Assembly: GCA_945637225.1 (NCBI GenBank) | Contig: CALZDE010000018.1 | Coordinates: 1-16,802, forward strand | DNA from: an uncultured Selenomonadaceae bacterium | Lineage (GTDB): Bacteria; Bacillota; Negativicutes; Selenomonadales; Selenomonadaceae | Reading direction: 5' to 3' | DNA: 16,802 bases | Part shown: one piece after another, positions 13,343 through 16,802 of the stretch | Numbering within the stretch: position 1 is the first letter of the stretch | How the letters are laid out: each line of letters begins with the position of its first letter | Notes under the pieces: model-generated | Seen by the model: only the letters and a program-made list of their open reading frames with translations | Told to the model about the DNA's origin: nothing | Databases searched by the model: none | Made by a program: the position numbers and the translations under genes

Positions 13343-15319
13343 ATGGCTAATATAGATGATGTAAAGGATTTGGCCGATGATGAAGTAACTATTAATACAG
13401 ATTCACTCGGTTCAGAGGTTTCGGCAGTAGACGGTGATTACAGCGCTGGTCAGATTCAGGTTTTAGAGGGTTTGGAAGCCGTTCGTATGCGTCCTGGTAT
13501 GTATATCGGCTCTACTTCTGAGCGTGGTCTGCATCACCTCGTATATGAGGTAGTGGATAATTCCATTGATGAGGCTCTGGCTGGTTACTGTACTGATGTG
13601 GATGTTACCATTCATGAGGATGACAGTATTACCGTAGTAGATAATGGCCGTGGTATTCCAGTAGATATGCATGAGACAGGCAAGCCAGCAGTAGAGGTAG
13701 TTCTTACTGTGCTTCATGCTGGTGGTAAATTTGGTGATGGCGGCTATAAGGTGTCAGGCGGTCTGCATGGTGTAGGTGTATCCTGCGTAAATGCGCTTTC
13801 TGAGCGTATGGAGGTAGAGGTTCGCCGTGATGGCAAGATTCATGCAATTGCTTTTGAGCGTGGTGTTACTGTTGAGCCTCTCCATATAATAGGTGATACT
13901 GAGGTATCTGGTACTAAAGTTCACTTTATTCCAGACAAGGAAATTTTTACTGTTACTAAATACAGTTATGATACCTTAAGACATAGACTAAGAGAACTGG
14001 CGTTCTTAAATCAGGGCATCACTATTAATCTTCTTGATGAGCGTACCAATACAAAGCAGAGCTATCATTATGAGGGTGGTATCCGTTCCTTCGTTCAGCA
14101 CTTAAACCGCAAGAAGGAAGTAATCAACGAAACTCCAATTTACTTTAATGGTACTAAAGACGATACCGTAGTTGAGATCGCTTTGCAGTATAATGACAGT
14201 TATCAGGAAAATATTTACAGTTTTGTAAACAATATCAATACTGAAGAAGGCGGTACTCATTTAGCTGGCTTCAAGAGTGCACTTACCCGCGCGGCTAATG
14301 ATTTTGCAAAGCGCAATAATATACTGAAAAATAATCAGCAGAATTTAAGCGGTGAGGATGTACGTGAAGGTCTTACCTGCGTTATCAGCTTAAAAATCAG
14401 AGAGCCACAGTTTGAGGGCCAGACCAAGACAAAGCTCGGTAATTCCGAGGTCCGTGGTATTGTAGAATCCATCGTTTCTGAAGGATTAAATGAATATTTC
14501 GAGGAAAATCCTGTAGTTACCAAGAAGGTACTGGAAAAGGCTGTTATGGCTGCCCGTGCCCGTGAAGCCGCAAGGAAGGCAAGAGAATTAACACGTAGAA
14601 AGAACGCTTTGGAAGTAAGCTCACTTCCTGGCAAGCTGGCTGACTGTTCCATTAAGGATCCAGAGCAGGCTGAAATTTACATCGTAGAGGGTGACTCTGC
14701 GGGCGGTTCTGCTAAACAGGGACGTGACAGAAGATTCCAGGCAATTCTCCCATTACGTGGTAAAATCCTCAACGTAGAGAAGGCACGTCTTGACCGCATT
14801 TACAGCAATGCAGAAATCCGTACCATGATTACAGCATTCGGTAATGGTATTGGCGAGGAGTTTGACCTTTCCAAGAGCCGTTATGGCAAGATTATTATCA
14901 TGACCGATGCCGATGTCGATGGTGCTCATATCCGTACCCTGCTTCTTACATTCTTCTACCGCTACATGAAGCCACTTATTGAGCATGGCCGCGTGTATAT
15001 TGCTCAGCCACCACTCTATCAGATCAGAAAGGGCAAGAGCCACTGGTATACATACAGTGATGAGGAATTAGCTAACAAGCTTGATGAAATTGGCAGAGAT
15101 GGTATTAATGTTCAGCGTTATAAGGGTCTTGGTGAGATGAACCCAGAACAGCTTTGGGAAACTACTATGGACCCAGAAGCCCGCACTATGCTCCGTGTAA
15201 AGATGGAGGATGCTCAGGAGGCTGATGAACTGTTTACTGTACTGATGGGCGACAAGGTAGAGCCACGCCGTCAGTTTATTGAGGAAAATGCAAGATATGT
15301 AAAGAACCTCGATATTTGA
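13343..15319 (+). CDS. gyrB: DNA gyrase subunit B
   Basis: GyrB is the ATPase subunit of gyrase, which introduces negative supercoils together with GyrA. The 658-aa product opens with an acidic extension of about 35 aa ahead of the conserved QIQVLEGLEAVRMRPGMYIG. ATPase-domain motifs are Glu69 in YEVVDNSIDEA, then DNGRGIP, and the GGLHGVG loop at 139-145. The TOPRIM domain has EGDSAGG from Glu449 and the metal-binding acidic triad Asp522-x-Asp524-x-Asp526. The C-terminus RRQFIEENARYVKNLDI is typical. A GGAAG ribosome site precedes the ATG, 31 bp after remB. No gyrA follows in the window, and no terminator hairpin is visible after the stop. Confidence 0.98.
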   Translation: MANIDDVKDLADDEVTINTDSLGSEVSAVDGDYSAGQIQVLEGLEAVRMRPGMYIGSTSERGLHHLVYEVVDNSIDEALAGYCTDVDVTIHEDDSITVVDNGRGIPVDMHETGKPAVEVVLTVLHAGGKFGDGGYKVSGGLHGVGVSCVNALSERMEVEVRRDGKIHAIAFERGVTVEPLHIIGDTEVSGTKVHFIPDKEIFTVTKYSYDTLRHRLRELAFLNQGITINLLDERTNTKQSYHYEGGIRSFVQHLNRKKEVINETPIYFNGTKDDTVVEIALQYNDSYQENIYSFVNNINTEEGGTHLAGFKSALTRAANDFAKRNNILKNNQQNLSGEDVREGLTCVISLKIREPQFEGQTKTKLGNSEVRGIVESIVSEGLNEYFEENPVVTKKVLEKAVMAARAREAARKARELTRRKNALEVSSLPGKLADCSIKDPEQAEIYIVEGDSAGGSAKQGRDRRFQAILPLRGKILNVEKARLDRIYSNAEIRTMITAFGNGIGEEFDLSKSRYGKIIIMTDADVDGAHIRTLLLTFFYRYMKPLIEHGRVYIAQPPLYQIRKGKSHWYTYSDEELANKLDEIGRDGINVQRYKGLGEMNPEQLWETTMDPEARTMLRVKMEDAQEADELFTVLMGDKVEPRRQFIEENARYVKNLDI

Positions 15320-15351
15320 TTATTGATTTTTAGATTTTTTTCATAAATGTT

Positions 15352-15360
15352 TGTTACAAT
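15352..15360 (+). promoter_or_regulatory. Possible extended -10 promoter for htpX
   Basis: TGTTACAAT (TG, one base, TACAAT) lies 32 bp before the htpX ATG in the 73-bp gyrB-htpX gap. The -35 region is T-rich and poor (TAGATT at 15331-15336, 18-nt spacer). With no terminator after gyrB, htpX may be both co-transcribed and separately started. Confidence 0.45.
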
Positions 15361-15392
15361 TGACACCACTAAGGTGAAAGAGAGATGATTTA

Positions 15393-16268
15393 ATGAATAC
15401 ATTTAAGACTATGATTTTGATGGCGGCTTTGACTGGTCTTCTGGTAGCCTGTGGCGGAGCCTTTGGAGGTCAGCATGGTGCGGCTATTATGCTTATTATT
15501 TCTTTGGGCTTCAATTTCTTCAGCTATTGGTTCAGTGATACTATGGTATTGAAGGCCTACGGTGCAAGAGAAGTCAGCCAGCATGAGGCTCCAGAGCTTT
15601 ATGCACTGGTTTCTAATTTAGCACATAAGGCTGATTTGCCTATGCCAAAGGTTTGTATCGTAGAAAGTGCCAGCCCAAATGCCTTTGCTACAGGCCGTAA
15701 CCCTTCTCATGCTGCGGTAGCTGTTACCACTGGTATTATGCAGGCTCTCAGCATGGAAGAGCTTGGCGGTGTTCTCGCACACGAGCTTTCTCATATAAAG
15801 CATCGTGATACACTGATTTCTTCCATTGCGGCTGGTATTGCAGGTGTAATTTCCATGATTGCTAATATGGCACAGTGGGCTGCAATTTTCGGTCTGGGCC
15901 GTTCTGATGACGATGAAGAGGGCGGCGGTATGATTGGCTTCCTCTTTACCATTATTGTTGCTCCATTGGCGGCTATGGTAATTCAGATGGCTATTTCCCG
16001 TTCACGTGAGTATATGGCTGATAAAACCGGCGGTGAGATTTGCGGTAATCCTCTGCACTTAGCTAGAGCATTAGAAAAGATTGAGTATTTTGCAAAGCAT
16101 GCAGTTCCTATGGAGCAGGCTTCCAACGCAACCGCTCATCTTTGCATAGTAAATCCGCTCAGTGGTATGGGCTCAAAGATAACTCAGCTTTTCAGCACAC
16201 ATCCTTCTACCGAAGAACGTATCAGACTTCTTCAGCAGCAGGCTTCTGAAATGGGTATTCGAGCATAA
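15393..16268 (+). CDS. htpX: Zinc metalloprotease HtpX (peptidase M48B)
   Basis: HtpX is a membrane-bound zinc endopeptidase of the M48 family involved in quality control of membrane proteins. The 291-aa product has the usual length. Two hydrophobic segments lie near residues 6-25 and 28-48, and two more near 141-165 and 179-200. The zinc site is HELSH at 130-134, with the third ligand Glu206 in SREYMAD. The conserved C-terminal STHPSTEERIRLL is present. A short Asp/Glu/Gly-rich loop (DDDEEGGG) separates the last two helices. The ATG follows an AGAGAG ribosome site. It lies directly after gyrB on the same strand and ends at a strong bidirectional terminator. Confidence 0.96.
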   Translation: MNTFKTMILMAALTGLLVACGGAFGGQHGAAIMLIISLGFNFFSYWFSDTMVLKAYGAREVSQHEAPELYALVSNLAHKADLPMPKVCIVESASPNAFATGRNPSHAAVAVTTGIMQALSMEELGGVLAHELSHIKHRDTLISSIAAGIAGVISMIANMAQWAAIFGLGRSDDDEEGGGMIGFLFTIIVAPLAAMVIQMAISRSREYMADKTGGEICGNPLHLARALEKIEYFAKHAVPMEQASNATAHLCIVNPLSGMGSKITQLFSTHPSTEERIRLLQQQASEMGIRA

Positions 16269-16293
16269 TAAAAATAAGTTAAGTAAAATAAAG

Positions 16294-16345
16294 GGGCAGT
16301 AGCAATTAGCAATGATTTTGCTAGTTGTTACTGCCCTTGTTTTTA
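16294..16345. terminator. Strong bidirectional terminator between htpX and the convergent gene
   Basis: A 19-bp stem (arms 16294-16312 and 16318-16336, two G-T pairs) with a TGATT loop is followed on the plus strand by TTGTTTTT. On the minus strand the stem is followed by CTTTATTTT. It can therefore end both htpX transcription and that of the minus-strand gene converging from the right. Confidence 0.9.
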
Positions 16346-16402
16346 TAACGACTAAGAGAGCATATAGTAATTCTGCTTCTTTTACTTTTTGTATATTGAC
16401 GC

Positions 16403-16802
16403 TTACAGCATTGCCATATATTTAGGAAAATCAGTCTCCTTTATATCTAATGCTTTCATAGCTGCTTCCTTGGATAGATTTAAATTCTTCATCATTTTAC
16501 GGATATTATCAATGGTTGCAGCTAATGCACTAGCTTCAATTTCGTCTTTATAGAATTCTTTCATATACTCATTCATAGTCGGTTCCTCCTTTGCCTTAGC
16601 ATGGATTTGCTTATTATATTCTGCCAATGCTCCGAAATATGCCTTGGCGTATTCCTTTTCCTGCTTTGTAGTGAAGCCATGCATCCTGATAATCACATCT
16701 CTGAAAGTAGGTTCTGGAATATCCTTCCTAAGATTTGACAGCCAAAAGTGCAATTCCGGATCCAGCTGCTTCATAACTACTATCTGTGTAGGAAAAATAT
16801 AA
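16403..16802 (-). CDS. C-terminal part of an unidentified protein, 5' end beyond the window
   Basis: I do not recognise this gene with certainty. An ATG at 16774 gives 123 aa but has no ribosome site. The frame stays open upstream to the window edge and encodes plausible protein (YIFPTQIVV before the Met), so I treat the gene as entering from outside. The visible part is charged and mostly helical, without membrane segments. The ending IRKMMKNLNLSKEAAMKALDI looks like the short helical repeat at the C-terminus of Rpn/PD-(D/E)XK-type transposase-nuclease proteins. The catalytic part of such a protein would lie off-window, so the assignment is a weak guess. It is the only right-arm gene here oriented against replication, and it ends near the bidirectional terminator. 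Confidence 0.6.
   Translation of the reverse strand, partial: YIFPTQIVVMKQLDPELHFWLSNLRKDIPEPTFRDVIIRMHGFTTKQEKEYAKAYFGALAEYNKQIHAKAKEEPTMNEYMKEFYKDEIEASALAATIDNIRKMMKNLNLSKEAAMKALDIKETDFPKYMAML

Noticed and set aside
13343..13510. Met in AVRMRPGMYIG of GyrB where Lys or Arg is common
   Set aside because: The position is not catalytic and similar substitutions appear in other lineages. The N-terminal acidic extension is also common in this protein.
15393..15458. Lipobox-like LLVAC-GG after a hydrophobic segment at the HtpX N-terminus
   Set aside because: It resembles a lipoprotein signal peptide. However, the whole HtpX family has this N-terminal transmembrane helix, and the cysteine is best read as a chance substitution.

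Overview
The window is the replication-origin region of a bacterial chromosome. It most resembles a Firmicute of the class Negativicutes (Selenomonas/Veillonella-type relatives). The basis is the gene order rsmG-mnmG ... mnmE-jag-yidC-yidD-rnpA-rpmH | oriC | dnaA-dnaN-S4-recF-DUF721-remB-gyrB, strong AGGAGG-type Shine-Dalgarno sites, moderate GC content judged by eye, and protein details such as the form of the rpmH product. Genus cannot be fixed from the sequence alone.

Left arm (minus strand, 1-7238). Reading away from the origin: rpmH, rnpA, yidD, yidC and jag (khpB) form one cluster behind a textbook sigma-70 promoter, with an attenuator-like hairpin after rpmH and a terminator after jag. 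Then come mnmE, a 77-aa gene of unknown function with its own terminator, a possible 32-aa acidic small-protein gene flanked by a promoter and a terminator, and finally mnmG and rsmG, which overlap by GTGA. rsmG runs off the left edge, missing only a few residues.

Origin (about 7239-9427). The DnaA-box clusters are bipartite. One lies in the 477-bp rpmH-dnaA gap and the other in the 263-bp dnaA-dnaN gap. The second contains paired boxes, a short GC block, a run of CTA triplets matching the DnaA-trio design, and an A/T-rich stretch. This is the most likely unwinding site.

Right arm (plus strand, 7716-16268). dnaA and dnaN are followed by a hairpin. Then comes a tight operon of an S4-domain RNA-binding protein, recF, a DUF721/DciA-like protein carrying an extra Cys4 motif and long C-terminal region, an AT-rich remB-like gene, and gyrB. 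htpX follows, where related genomes often have gyrA. A strong bidirectional terminator separates htpX from a convergent minus-strand gene that appears to enter from beyond the right edge. That is the only gene here facing oncoming replication.

Functionally the window combines initiation (DnaA, DnaN, probable helicase-loading factor), repair and topology (RecF, GyrB), ribosome and tRNA maturation (L34, RNase P protein, MnmE/MnmG, RsmG) and membrane-protein handling (YidC, YidD, HtpX). I saw no insertion sequence, CRISPR array, rRNA or tRNA. Most of it is conserved housekeeping DNA. The points most worth a second look are the small ORF, the DUF721-Cys4 fusion, the Jag arginine/glycine tail and the origin architecture.
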